A DNA stretch of 64,000 bases from Oscillospiraceae bacterium (GCA_015068225.1 SVKX01000007.1:1-64000), one strand, 5' to 3'. Positions 16,262 through 24,716 are shown, counted from the first letter of the stretch. Notes: a model not told the origin generated them from the letters alone. Made by a program: numbers and translations.

Positions 16262-16453
16262 TCAGCCGCGCTCCTGCACGATCACAAACCCATCCACCAG
16301 ATTGGCCTGAACAAGTTCGCCCTCAATGGCCATCTGGCGCTCCATCAGGTCGGTGATGATCACACAACCGTCCTTGCACTCAATACGCATCACATTTCTC
16401 ATGACCACCGATTCCGGCGTCATGGTATTCTTATAAACTGTAGAAAGGCACAT
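16262..16453 (-). CDS. cooT: CooT-family nickel-binding protein
   Basis: A 63-residue protein beginning MCLSTVY, matching the CooT family. These are small dimers that bind Ni(II) through Cys2 and assist nickel delivery to carbon monoxide dehydrogenase. The rest is a compact beta fold (VMRIECKDGCVIITDLMERQMAIEGEL). It lies 11 bases downstream of a His- and Cys-rich protein, and the window also contains the nickel enzyme acetyl-CoA synthase. The function is inferred from the family; direct evidence for CODH maturation here is contextual. Confidence 0.82.
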   Translation of the reverse strand: MCLSTVYKNTMTPESVVMRNVMRIECKDGCVIITDLMERQMAIEGELVQANLVDGFVIVQERG

Positions 16454-16464
16454 CGTCTTTCTCC

Positions 16465-16893
16465 TTATTCCAAACTCGCCAGCACGACACTCAGGCGCAT
16501 ATTGCCCTTTTCAAAATCGGATACAGCCGCCATGACCTGCTCATAGGCAGTGTGCTTTCCGGCTTTCTCCAGCTGAACGGCCAGCTCTGCCAGCTCCCGG
16601 GCATGGGCAGCATTGTGACCGGCCATGTACTTCATCAGGGCAGTCAGTTCCTCCATGGGGGTATGCTCGCAGCCGCCTGCACAGCCGGCACAGTTTCCGG
16701 CGCAATCGTGGCTGTGGGTATGCTCCGCGCCCTCAGCGTGGAGATGATCGTGGTCGTGGGGATGCACATGGTCATGCTCGTGGGCATGGCTGTGGGCATG
16801 GGAATGAGCAACGCCGTCGTGGGTATGCTCGTGGGTGTGGGTATGTTCATGGTCATGGGAATGACCACCGATATGATCATGATGCAGATGCAT
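16465..16893 (-). CDS. His/Cys-rich probable nickel or zinc buffer protein
   Basis: A 142-residue cytosolic protein whose first ~75 residues are dominated by His and Asp (HSHDHEHTHTHEHTHDG style repeats). A Cys cluster CAGNCAGCAGGC follows near 65-76, then a helical C-terminal half (~80-142, ELTALMKYMAGHNAAHARELAELA). The ATG at 16893 follows AAGGAGA. It stands immediately upstream of cooT behind a perfect consensus promoter, so a role in nickel storage or delivery is the best inference, comparable in composition to CooJ-like or HypB-type His tails. The C-terminal helical part resembles proteins annotated only as hypothetical. Confidence 0.75.
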   Translation of the reverse strand: MHLHHDHIGGHSHDHEHTHTHEHTHDGVAHSHAHSHAHEHDHVHPHDHDHLHAEGAEHTHSHDCAGNCAGCAGGCEHTPMEELTALMKYMAGHNAAHARELAELAVQLEKAGKHTAYEQVMAAVSDFEKGNMRLSVVLASLE

Positions 16894-16921
16894 TTTGGTT
16901 TCTCCTTTATATTTTTTCTCT

Positions 16922-16950
16922 ATTATAAACGCAGACCCTTTTCTTGTCAA
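16922..16950 (-). promoter_or_regulatory. consensus promoter of the His-rich/cooT operon
   Basis: Minus-strand perfect TTGACA (16950-16945), 17-bp spacer and perfect TATAAT (16927-16922), implying strong basal expression unless repressed. Confidence 0.92.
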
Positions 16951-16954
16951 ACAA

Positions 16955-16990
16955 ATAAATACACAGGGGGCAGCGGTTCCTGCCCCCTGT
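16955..16990 (-). terminator. terminator of the folate S-component gene
   Basis: A 10-bp stem (16963-16972 with 16981-16990) followed on the minus strand by a T-rich stretch, just upstream of the His-rich operon promoter. Confidence 0.85.
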
Positions 16991-16996
16991 GGGATA

Positions 16997-18052
16997 TTAT
17001 GCGTTGGGTTTCAGTTCAAAGGACAAAACCTCGTCGGATGCGTTGGTGGCCACAATGGTAACGGTGGCGATGCGCACCAGATTCTTGTCCTTGCTGGCCG
17101 GCGTCTTTTTATAGCTCCACATCTCTTCCGTGATCTCAGCGCCCTCCACAGCTTCATAAAGGGCCACCGTATAAGTGGTCTCGCTGCCCCAGAAAGGCTT
17201 GCTGGCAAACTCGATCACAGCCAGAGTGGTGTCCTTCTGCACCGTCTCATCCTGCTCCAGAATGATCTCGTGCATGGCCTTGTTCCGCTCCACAACCTGT
17301 TCGGCGGAGTAATCCTTGGTTACGGAGTTATTGTTATAGTAGTAGGTCAGGTAGCCGCCGGCGCTGCCAACGCCAATGCCCAGCAGCACCAGCAGTGTAA
17401 TGATCTGCTTTTTGCTGAAGCTCAGGTTGGCGTTGTTGTCATAGGTCAGCTTTACCCGGGCAGTCACCGGTACCAGCACCTTCAAAAACAGGGTGATAAC
17501 GACTGCCTCAATGGGGAAGAAGAACAGGTTCTTAAAGATCCGGGCGATGGTTGTAATGCCCATAATGGCATCCTTGGCCTTGTCCGGGTTGCCCATGTAG
17601 GTATACTGCCAGGCAAAGATCAGCTGCTGCAGCACCACATTCACCAGGAAGCAGATCAGAAAACGGGCAATGATCACCCGGGTGGCGCTGGGCTTTGCCC
17701 GATACAGGCACAGAGCATAAATCAGAGTGCTTGCGATCTCTGTGAGCATAAAGGGCAGGAAATAATCGCCGGTGGGGAAGATCATAAAGCCGATGGTGTC
17801 CGAGATTATGGCCGCGGGAATAGCCATCACCGGTCCGAAGATCATGGCGCCCAAAGCCGTTGCCAGAGTAGCGGTCTGAATGGCCATCTGGGGTCCGATG
17901 TAAATGGCAAAGGGCTTCAGGGCGATCCGCAGGGCGATCATCAGGGCGGTGATCACCAGCATTTTGATGTCCTTCAGCTCCGCCGCGGCATCCAGCCAGT
18001 AGGCTTTGGAAAAGGGATGGGAATACAGGGCTGTGCTCTTTGTGTTTGTCAT
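16997..18052 (-). CDS. folT: folate-family ECF transporter S component with a C-terminal extracytoplasmic extension
   Basis: Residues ~1-210 look like a FolT-type S component: about six hydrophobic helices, with LKDIKMLVITALMIALRIAL and ISDTIGFMIFPTG typical of the family. It should capture folates and dock with a shared ECF module. Unlike ordinary FolT (~170-200 residues) this protein has 351 residues. A further hydrophobic segment (~218-240, IITLLVLLGIGVGSAGGYL) is followed by a soluble domain (~241-351) of unknown family. ATG 18052 follows GGAGG. A THF riboswitch and a terminator precede it, supporting folate as the ligand. Confidence 0.85.
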   Translation of the reverse strand: MTNTKSTALYSHPFSKAYWLDAAAELKDIKMLVITALMIALRIALKPFAIYIGPQMAIQTATLATALGAMIFGPVMAIPAAIISDTIGFMIFPTGDYFLPFMLTEIASTLIYALCLYRAKPSATRVIIARFLICFLVNVVLQQLIFAWQYTYMGNPDKAKDAIMGITTIARIFKNLFFFPIEAVVITLFLKVLVPVTARVKLTYDNNANLSFSKKQIITLLVLLGIGVGSAGGYLTYYYNNNSVTKDYSAEQVVERNKAMHEIILEQDETVQKDTTLAVIEFASKPFWGSETTYTVALYEAVEGAEITEEMWSYKKTPASKDKNLVRIATVTIVATNASDEVLSFELKPNA

Positions 18053-18104
18053 AAAAATATCCTCCTTTGTTTGCAGCAAACGGTGGCCAACGCGCCTGCA
18101 GAAG

Positions 18105-18137
18105 CAAAAAAATCCCCCACGCACAGCGTAAGGGAGC
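18105..18137 (-). terminator. riboswitch-linked terminator upstream of folT
   Basis: On the minus strand a 10-bp stem with several G-T pairs (18126-18135 with 18113-18122) precedes a run of seven T. It lies between the THF aptamer and the folT ribosome binding site. Confidence 0.75.
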
Positions 18138-18235
18138 TTTCCGCAGATACAGTTGAGCAAGGGCAGCCAATATCAGCCGACCGTTCGCCCGACCGAGTAT
18201 CGTTGCTACATAAAGGAGGCTTACTTCCCATATGC

Positions 18236-18331
18236 AACAGCGGGTGCGGAAACAGCATCGTGGAAAAATCCTTCGTCCTCCGGGCAACTCCCCGTCCCGG
18301 TGGCACTTAACGCGCCGTCTCCTACTCTGTT
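18236..18331 (-). promoter_or_regulatory. THF (tetrahydrofolate) riboswitch aptamer
   Basis: Read on the minus strand, the aptamer has the conserved GCGCGTTAAGTG core, closing P1 pairs (AACAG with CTGTT at the two ends) and a P2 pairing GGAGAC with GTTTCC. Known THF riboswitches control folT in Firmicutes with the same features. The gene it precedes encodes a folate-family S component, which fits. Confidence 0.9.
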
Positions 18332-18338
18332 CTTCGTT

Positions 18339-18367
18339 ATCATACACGATTGGGAAGAAATTGTAAA
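18339..18367 (-). promoter_or_regulatory. promoter of the THF riboswitch-folT transcript
   Basis: Minus-strand TTTACA (18367-18362), 17-bp spacer, TATGAT (18344-18339). Confidence 0.82.
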
Positions 18368-18435
18368 TACTTTTTTTGCAGATATTTCCCGGCAGAAATT
18401 TTCTCCCCAAACCCCGCTGGATCCTCTGTCGGGGA

Positions 18436-18464
18436 TTGCCAACAGAAAAAAAATGTGCTATAGT
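18436..18464 (+). promoter_or_regulatory. promoter of the ABC exporter pair
   Basis: TTGCCA (18436-18441), 17-bp spacer, TATAGT (18459-18464), 36 bases upstream of the first gene start. Confidence 0.78.
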
Positions 18465-18499
18465 ACAATTTATACGAAAAAAAGAGAGGAGGCTGCATT

Positions 18500-20281
18500 A
18501 TGATTTTCGGAAAACATATCAACCGGTACTATGTCCGGTACGCCGGCTGGCTGATATTGGGCCTGTTATCTCTGATAATCGTGGATACCATGCAGCTGCA
18601 GATCCCCAAGCTTTACGGCATGGTGATCAACGGCATGAACGAGGGCGTTGTGTCTGTAAACGGCACTACTGTACCCTTTGATCTTGCCTTTTTGCTGGAT
18701 CATATTTGTATGCCCATGGTGCTGATCATTCTGGCCATGGTCACCTGCCGGTTTTTGTGGCGCATCTGCTTTTTCGGCAGCGGCATCAAGCTGGAGGAAG
18801 ACCTGCGCAACCGGATGTTCGGCCGCGCCAGACTTTTAAGCCGGGAGTATTATCAGGTCAACAAGGTGGGCGATCTGATGAGTCTGTTCACCAACGATCT
18901 GGATACCGTGCAGGAATGCTTCGGCTGGGGCGTTATGATGTTCTTCGACGCCGTGATCATGGCCGCTATGGCCATGTGGAACATGCTGCAGATGGATGCT
19001 GTCCTGACCCTGCTTTCCATGATCCCTATGGCCTTTTTGCTGGTATCTGCCACCATTGTAGGCAAGCAGCTGACAAGAAAATGGGATGCCCGGCAGGAGG
19101 CCTACTCCCGCCTGTCCGACTTTTCTCAGGAGAGTTTCTCCGGCATTGCCGTGATCAAGGCTTTTGTCAAGGAAGCCAAGGAGCTCTGGGCCTTTAAGAA
19201 GCTGAATGTGGAAAACGAAGACACAAACCTTGCCCACACCAAAGCCTCGGTGCTGTTCCGGGTGATGGTGACCATGTTCGTGGAAAGCGTGATCTGTGTC
19301 ATTCTGGGCTACGGCGGCTATCTGGTCCATGAAGGCAAATTCAACGCCGGTCAGCTTCTGGAGTACATAGGCTATTTCAACGCCGTGATCTGGCCGATCA
19401 TGGCAGTTTCCGAGCTGATCGATATGACCAGCCGGGGCAGAGCCTCCCTCCTGCGGCTCAATGCATTGCTGGATGCACCCATTGATGTAAAGGACCAGCC
19501 CGATGTGCAGGAGTTGGAGAATGTCCGGGGCGGCATTGAATTCCGCAACCTGAGCTTCCGTTATCCGGATGGCGAATTTAACGCTCTGTCCAACATTTCC
19601 TTTACCATTGCCCCCGGCGAAAATGTAGGCCTTGTGGGCCGCACCGGCTCCGGCAAGACCACACTGGTAGATCTGATCCTCAGAATGTACAATGTGCCCG
19701 ACGGCACTTTGTTTATCGATGGTCAGGACGTAAACACCGTCTCCATCCATTCCCTTCGGGAAAACTGCGCTTATGTGCCTCAGGATAATTTCCTGTTCTC
19801 CGATACCATTGAAAACAACATCGCCTTCAGTGCGGGCAGCCCCGACCACAAGACTGTGTCTCATGCCGCCCGTATGGCAGATGTGGACAGCAATATCCGG
19901 GAATTCTCTTTGGGCTACGGCACAATTCTGGGCGAGCGGGGCGTTACCGTCTCCGGCGGTCAGAAGCAGCGGATCTCCATTGCCCGGGCACTGATGAAAA
20001 ACGCTCCCATCCTGATCCTGGATGACAGCGTTTCTGCTGTGGATACCAAAACCGAGCGGACCATTCTGGAGAATCTGCGGGCCACCCGGGCCGGAAAGAC
20101 CACCATTCTCATCGCCCACCGGATCTCTACCATTGAAAAAATGGACAAAATCCTTTTCATCGACGATGGCCGTCTGGCAGCCTGCGGCAAGCATGACGAG
20201 CTGTACGAAACCTGCCCCGACTACCGGAAAATGGTAGATCTGCAAAAGCTGGAAGAGGAAGGGGGCGCAAACAATGGCTGA
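18500..20281 (+). CDS. ABC exporter half-transporter, subunit with degenerate ATPase site
   Basis: A 593-residue membrane-ATPase fusion: six transmembrane segments in the first ~320 residues, nucleotide-binding domain from ~340. Walker A is GRTGSGKTT, signature VSGGQKQR, H-loop AHRIST. The Walker B is LILDDS, where the usual catalytic Glu is Asp. Such asymmetry is characteristic of heterodimeric type IV exporters (BmrCD, TM287/288 type), and the next gene supplies a canonical site. AGGAGG precedes the ATG. The substrate is unknown; multidrug or lipid-like compounds are common for the family. Confidence 0.92.
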   Translation: MIFGKHINRYYVRYAGWLILGLLSLIIVDTMQLQIPKLYGMVINGMNEGVVSVNGTTVPFDLAFLLDHICMPMVLIILAMVTCRFLWRICFFGSGIKLEEDLRNRMFGRARLLSREYYQVNKVGDLMSLFTNDLDTVQECFGWGVMMFFDAVIMAAMAMWNMLQMDAVLTLLSMIPMAFLLVSATIVGKQLTRKWDARQEAYSRLSDFSQESFSGIAVIKAFVKEAKELWAFKKLNVENEDTNLAHTKASVLFRVMVTMFVESVICVILGYGGYLVHEGKFNAGQLLEYIGYFNAVIWPIMAVSELIDMTSRGRASLLRLNALLDAPIDVKDQPDVQELENVRGGIEFRNLSFRYPDGEFNALSNISFTIAPGENVGLVGRTGSGKTTLVDLILRMYNVPDGTLFIDGQDVNTVSIHSLRENCAYVPQDNFLFSDTIENNIAFSAGSPDHKTVSHAARMADVDSNIREFSLGYGTILGERGVTVSGGQKQRISIARALMKNAPILILDDSVSAVDTKTERTILENLRATRAGKTTILIAHRISTIEKMDKILFIDDGRLAACGKHDELYETCPDYRKMVDLQKLEEEGGANNG

Positions 20282-22178
20282 TCTTGTTCTGGAATTTTTG
20301 CCGGTGATCATCGTTGCGGCTATCATCGGCGCGTTTACCATCGCTTTTCTCATCGCCTATGCCGCCCTGCGCAAGCACAAGGATGAATCCGAAGACCAGG
20401 ACCGGAGGATGTCCGACCGGGAAATCGTCACCCGGCTGCTGCGCTACGCCAAGCCCTACCGGAAAAGCTTCATCGGTGTATTCTTCATCATGCTCTTTTC
20501 CATCATCTACGAGCTGCTGTCCCCTGCCCTCATCGGTGACATCCAGAGCCTCATTAAGAACAACAGCTTCCGTCTGGAAGATCTGTATGTCCGGGTGGGC
20601 GTCTATGCCAGCATTCTGGCTGTGAGCCTGATCTGCACCTATCTGCAGGCCATGCTGCTCCAGAAAACCGGTCAGAAGATCCTCTCCCAGATCCGTCAGG
20701 ATGTATTCACCCACATCGAGACCCTCAGCCACGAACAGCTGAACAATATTCCTGTGGGTAAGCTGGTGACCAGAGTCACCAACGACCCCAACCGGATCTC
20801 CTTCCTGTTTACCAACATTCTGGTGACACTGGTGAAGAATTCCATGGTGGTGGTAGGCGTACTGGCCGCTATGCTGGTAATGAACTACGCCCTGACACTG
20901 ATGGTACTGTGCTTTGTGCCCTTTGTGGTGCTGTTTACCATCATTTTCCGGAAATTCTCCCGCCGGGCACACCGGCAGGTGACCAACGCCACCACAGACA
21001 TCAACACCTATCTATCCGAAAACCTTTCCGGCATGAAGATCACCCAGATTTTTAATCAGGAGGACCGGAAGCAGCAGGACTTTATGACCCGCAGCGCCAA
21101 GCTGCGCAGAGCAAAGCGCAACCGCATGTATGTCTTCGGTGTTTTCCGTCCCCTGGTCTATATGCTCTTTATCTCCAGCCAGATGTGCCTGTTCTACTTT
21201 GGCGCAAAGGGCTATATCCAGCAAACCGAGTTTCTGGGACAGATCGTGGACAGTGCCATCGTAGTATCTTTCTACATGTATATCTCCCGGTTTTTCAACC
21301 CCATCCAGACCCTTGCGGAGCAGTTTGATATGCTCCAGCAGTCCTTTGCCGGCGCGGAAAAAATCTTTGGCATTCTGGACATGGTCCCCCAGGTGGTGGA
21401 CGAAGAGGATGCCATTGAGCTGGACGAAATCCGGGGCGAGATCGAATTCAAGGATGTCTGGTTTGCCTACAAACCCGGCGAATGGGTGCTGCAGGGCGTA
21501 TCCTTCCACGTAGAACCCAAGCAGACTGTGGCCTTTGTGGGCTCCACCGGCTCCGGTAAGACCACCATTCTCAGCCTGATCTGCCGCAATTATGACATTC
21601 AAAAGGGCCAGATCCTCATTGACGGCATCGATATTAAGCGCATCAAGATTTCCAGCCTGCGCCGTCACTTCGGCCAGATGCTGCAGGATGTGTTCCTGTT
21701 CTCCGGCGATATCCGCAGCAATATCGTACTGCGCAAGGATGATGTCACCGATGAACAGGTCTGGGAGGCCTGCCGCTATGTCAACGCCGAGGGCTTCATC
21801 CGGAAGCTGGAAAAGGGCCTGGATGAGCCGGTGCGGGAGCGGGGCAACAACTTCTCCGCCGGTCAGCGGCAGCTATTAAGCTTTGCCCGTACCATTCTCC
21901 ACAAGCCCAGCGTCATGATCCTGGACGAGGCCACGGCAAACATTGATACCGAGACCGAGATCCTGATTCAGGATTCTCTGGAAAAGATGAAAAACATCGG
22001 CACTATGCTCATCGTTGCCCACCGGCTTTCCACTATTCAGCATTCCGATAATATCATCCTGCTGAGCAAGGGAAAGATCATTGAGCAGGGCAACCATCAG
22101 CAGCTTCTCCAGCAAAAGGGCCGGTACTACCAGCTTTATACCCTGCAATTCAGCAAGCAACAGCTGCTGGATAAATAA
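20274..22178 (+). CDS. ABC exporter half-transporter, catalytically canonical subunit
   Basis: A 634-residue partner of the preceding half-transporter, overlapping it by 8 bases, so the two are certainly co-translated. There is an extra hydrophobic N-terminal segment (~8-30), a transmembrane domain (~55-345) and a nucleotide-binding domain. Walker A is GSTGSGKTT, the signature is FSAGQRQ, Walker B is MILDEAT with the catalytic Glu intact, and the H-loop is AHRLST. The Asp/Glu split between the two subunits predicts one degenerate and one hydrolytic site in the heterodimer. No regulator is adjacent. Confidence 0.92.
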   Translation: MADLVLEFLPVIIVAAIIGAFTIAFLIAYAALRKHKDESEDQDRRMSDREIVTRLLRYAKPYRKSFIGVFFIMLFSIIYELLSPALIGDIQSLIKNNSFRLEDLYVRVGVYASILAVSLICTYLQAMLLQKTGQKILSQIRQDVFTHIETLSHEQLNNIPVGKLVTRVTNDPNRISFLFTNILVTLVKNSMVVVGVLAAMLVMNYALTLMVLCFVPFVVLFTIIFRKFSRRAHRQVTNATTDINTYLSENLSGMKITQIFNQEDRKQQDFMTRSAKLRRAKRNRMYVFGVFRPLVYMLFISSQMCLFYFGAKGYIQQTEFLGQIVDSAIVVSFYMYISRFFNPIQTLAEQFDMLQQSFAGAEKIFGILDMVPQVVDEEDAIELDEIRGEIEFKDVWFAYKPGEWVLQGVSFHVEPKQTVAFVGSTGSGKTTILSLICRNYDIQKGQILIDGIDIKRIKISSLRRHFGQMLQDVFLFSGDIRSNIVLRKDDVTDEQVWEACRYVNAEGFIRKLEKGLDEPVRERGNNFSAGQRQLLSFARTILHKPSVMILDEATANIDTETEILIQDSLEKMKNIGTMLIVAHRLSTIQHSDNIILLSKGKIIEQGNHQQLLQQKGRYYQLYTLQFSKQQLLDK

Positions 22179-22184
22179 GCATTC

Positions 22185-22215
22185 CCGCCGCCGGAAAATT
22201 CCGGCGGCGGTTTTT
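22185..22215 (+). terminator. intrinsic terminator after the ABC exporter
   Basis: A 12-bp GC-rich stem (22185-22196 with 22199-22210) with a short A-rich loop, followed by TTTTT. Confidence 0.93.
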
Positions 22216-22243
22216 CGCGGCAGATGAGTGCGGGGAAAAATCC

Positions 22244-22272
22244 TTGCATATTCTCCTGCCCTTTGGTACAAT
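22244..22272 (+). promoter_or_regulatory. promoter of tdk and possibly the nucleoside salvage operon
   Basis: TTGCAT (22244-22249), 17-bp spacer, TACAAT (22267-22272). Confidence 0.78.
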
Positions 22273-22302
22273 AAAATAAGAGAAAAATGGAGGTGGACAA
22301 AC

Positions 22303-22905
22303 ATGGCAAAGCTCTATTTCAAATACGGCGCCATGGGCTCCAGCAAAACCGCGCAGGCGCTGATCACCAAGTACAATTACGAGGAAAACGGCCTGCGGGT
22401 ATGGCTGATCAAGCCCAGCGCTGACATAAGAGACGGTGTGACCGTACTGCGCAGCCGCATCGGTCTTCAGGCGCAGGTAGAGGTCATTTCCCCTGATGGG
22501 GATATTTGCCGGCTGTTCGAGAATAGCCAAAAAGGCGCCTGCGATGTGATCATCGTAGACGAGTGCCAGTTTATGACCCCGGCACAGATTGATCAGCTCC
22601 GGTCCATCGTCAACGACTACAATATCCCCGTCATGTGCTTCGGCCTGCGTACAGACTTCCAGACCAAGCTGTTCCCCGGGTCTCTTCGGCTGATGGAGGT
22701 AGCCGACACCATTCAAGAAATCAAGACCATCTGTGACTGCGGTGCCAAAGCTACGGTCAACGCCCGTGTTTCCAATGGCTACATCGTCACCGAGGGCGCG
22801 CAGGTGGTGCTGGGCGGCAATGACAGCTATATCGCCATGTGCCACCGCTGCTATATCCGGGGCATCCGGGAACATAAAAAGATCAAACTCCACGGCCAGA
22901 ATTAA
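22303..22905 (+). CDS. tdk: thymidine kinase (type II)
   Basis: Phosphorylates thymidine to dTMP in pyrimidine salvage. The 200-residue protein has a P-loop [11 protein letters not shown] (residues ~8-18), the catalytic region VDECQF, and the zinc-binding lasso cysteines CDCG and CHRC near the C-terminus. ATG 22303 follows GGAGGTG. It begins a run of nucleoside catabolism and salvage genes, although 101-bp repeats separate it from deoC and deoC from deoD. Confidence 0.95.
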   Translation: MAKLYFKYGAMGSSKTAQALITKYNYEENGLRVWLIKPSADIRDGVTVLRSRIGLQAQVEVISPDGDICRLFENSQKGACDVIIVDECQFMTPAQIDQLRSIVNDYNIPVMCFGLRTDFQTKLFPGSLRLMEVADTIQEIKTICDCGAKATVNARVSNGYIVTEGAQVVLGGNDSYIAMCHRCYIRGIREHKKIKLHGQN

Positions 22906-22911
22906 AAAACA

Positions 22912-23012
22912 TGTCATTGCGAACCAGTGCGCACACTGGTGCGGCAATCCCCCAGATTGTCCGGAAACCTATGGAGATTGCCACGTCGGGCTTTGCCCTC
23001 CTCGCAATGACA
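22912..23012. repeat. 101-bp palindromic dispersed repeat, copy 1
   Basis: Begins TGTCATTGCGA and ends with its inverse TCGCAATGACA; an internal inverted pair ACCAGTG/CACTGGT forms a second arm. It matches 23713-23813 closely and 44594-44694 more loosely. No ORF inside; MITE- or REP-like. Confidence 0.88.
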
Positions 23013-23035
23013 GAAACAAAAAAGGAGAATATACT

Positions 23036-23704
23036 ATGGAATTAAAAGACATTCTCGCCAAATGCGACCACACTTTGCTTGCCCAGACCGCCACATGGGA
23101 AGAAATCAAAGCCATCTGCGATGACGGCATGAAGTACAGCACCGCGTCAGTCTGCATTCCCGCCTCTTTTGTAAAGCAGGCCAAGGAATATGTGGGCGGG
23201 AGACTCGCCATCTGCACTGTCATCGGCTTCCCCAACGGCTACGCCACCACGAGAGCCAAGTGCTTCATGGCTAGCGATGCTGTGGATAATGGCGCGGACG
23301 AGGTGGATATGGTCATCAATATCGGCTGGGCCAAGGAAGGCAAATGGGATGCCATTACTTCTGAAATCGCCGCCATTAAGGCCGCCTGCAAGGGAAAGCT
23401 CCTGAAGGTCATTATTGAGACCTGCCTGCTGACCGATGATGAAAAGATCGCTCTGTGCAAATGCGTTTCCGACTCCGGCGCAGATTATATCAAAACCTCC
23501 ACCGGATTCTCCAAGGCCGGCGCTACTTTTGAAGATGTGGCGCTGTTCGCAGCCCATGTTGCCCCCCATGTAAAGATCAAGGCCGCCGGCGGCATTTCCA
23601 GTCTGGAAGATGCGGAGAAATTCATCGAACTGGGCGCAGATCGTCTGGGCACTTCCCGGATCGTGAAGATCGCCAAGGGCCTGGAAAACGACGGCACTTA
23701 CTAA
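23036..23704 (+). CDS. deoC: deoxyribose-phosphate aldolase
   Basis: Cleaves 2-deoxyribose 5-phosphate to acetaldehyde and glyceraldehyde 3-phosphate, ending deoxynucleoside catabolism. The 222-residue protein carries DHTLL near the start, [13 protein letters not shown], the Schiff-base lysine in YIKTSTGF (~150) and the KAAGGI segment. The start ATG 23036 follows AAGGAG, which lies in sequence shared with the flank of repeat copy 2. It is sandwiched between two nearly identical 101-bp repeats. Confidence 0.96.
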   Translation: MELKDILAKCDHTLLAQTATWEEIKAICDDGMKYSTASVCIPASFVKQAKEYVGGRLAICTVIGFPNGYATTRAKCFMASDAVDNGADEVDMVINIGWAKEGKWDAITSEIAAIKAACKGKLLKVIIETCLLTDDEKIALCKCVSDSGADYIKTSTGFSKAGATFEDVALFAAHVAPHVKIKAAGGISSLEDAEKFIELGADRLGTSRIVKIAKGLENDGTY

Positions 23705-23712
23705 AATTATGT

Positions 23713-23813
23713 TGTCATTGCGAACCAGTGCGCGCACTGGTGTGGCAATCCCCCGGATTGTCCGGAAACTTATGGAGATTGCCACGTCGGGCTTTGCCTT
23801 CCTCGCAATGACA
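23713..23813. repeat. 101-bp palindromic dispersed repeat, copy 2
   Basis: Exactly 101 bp with the same terminal inverted repeat as copy 1, differing at only a few positions. The bases after both copies (through the AAAGGAG ribosome binding site) are also shared, so duplication included the translation signal. Confidence 0.88.
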
Positions 23814-23836
23814 GAAACAAAAAAAGGAGAATCACT

Positions 23837-24589
23837 ATGTCCAATTTCCCCACCACTCCCCATATCAATGTTCTGGATGACATCGGCTTTGGCAAGACCG
23901 TACTGATGCCCGGCGATCCCCTGCGCAGCAAATTTATTGCGGAGAATTTTCTGGAAAACCCGGTGCTTGTGAACAATGTCCGGGGCGTCCACGGCTATAC
24001 AGGCTTTTATAAGGGCGTCAAGGTCTCCGTGATGGCCTCCGGCATGGGTATGCCTGCCATCGGCATCTATTCCCACGAGCTTTTCAACAATTTCGGTGTG
24101 GAAAACATTATCCGCGTGGGCTCTGCCGGCTCTATCCAGGATCATATCAACCTTTATGATATTGTCATTGCCCAGGGTGCCTGCACCGATTCTAATTGGG
24201 CAAGCCAGTTCCACCTCCCCGGCACATTTGCCCCCATTGCATCTTTCGAGCTGCTCAGCGAGGCAGTCAAAGCCTGCGAAAATGCCGGCGCTACCTACCA
24301 TGTGGGCAATGTCAACTCCTCTGATGTGTTCTACGGTGACCATGTGGGCGTCCCCGAAGGGCTGGACAGTGTTTATGGCTTGAAGAAGATGGGCGTCATG
24401 GCGCTGGAAATGGAAGCCGCCGCCCTGTACATGAACGCCGCCCGATATGGCAAGCGGGGTCTTTGCATCTGCACCATCAGTGACCATGTCCTCAAGGGCG
24501 TGGAAACTACCGCCGCTGAGCGCCAGACCGCCTTTACCCAGATGATGAAGGTGGCGCTGGATGTGGCGGTAGCCATGGAGAATAAGTGA
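23837..24589 (+). CDS. deoD: purine-nucleoside phosphorylase (DeoD type)
   Basis: Phosphorolysis of purine (deoxy)nucleosides to base and (deoxy)ribose 1-phosphate. The 250-residue protein has the hexameric low-molecular-mass signatures: MPGDPLRSKFIAENF at ~24-38, VMASGMGMPAIGIYSHEL near 65, MEAAALY near 195 and the catalytic Asp in TISDH near 218. AAGGAG precedes the ATG. Its sugar phosphate product feeds deoB and deoC next to it. Confidence 0.96.
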   Translation: MSNFPTTPHINVLDDIGFGKTVLMPGDPLRSKFIAENFLENPVLVNNVRGVHGYTGFYKGVKVSVMASGMGMPAIGIYSHELFNNFGVENIIRVGSAGSIQDHINLYDIVIAQGACTDSNWASQFHLPGTFAPIASFELLSEAVKACENAGATYHVGNVNSSDVFYGDHVGVPEGLDSVYGLKKMGVMALEMEAAALYMNAARYGKRGLCICTISDHVLKGVETTAAERQTAFTQMMKVALDVAVAMENK

Positions 24590-24598
24590 TGATCGCTT

Positions 24599-24697
24599 TG
24601 TCATCCTGAGCGGAGCGAAGCGGAGTCGAAGGATCCGTTTTTCCCATTCTGAAAGAGACGGATTCTTCGACTCGCCTGCGGCTCCCTCAGAATGACA
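24599..24697. repeat. palindromic dispersed repeat, second family
   Basis: 99 bp starting TGTCATCCTGAG and ending CTCAGAATGACA, almost perfect inverted termini, with a GGATC...GGATTC inner pairing. It is a different family from the 101-bp repeats but shares the TGTCAT...ATGACA ends. Located between deoD and deoB. Confidence 0.8.
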
Positions 24698-24716
24698 TAA
24701 AAATTGAGGTGACTCT

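Noticed and set aside
22912..24697. CRISPR array suspected from repeated palindromes near deoC
   Set aside because: Only two related elements plus one other type, unequal spacing with genes between, 101-bp length and no spacers or cas genes.
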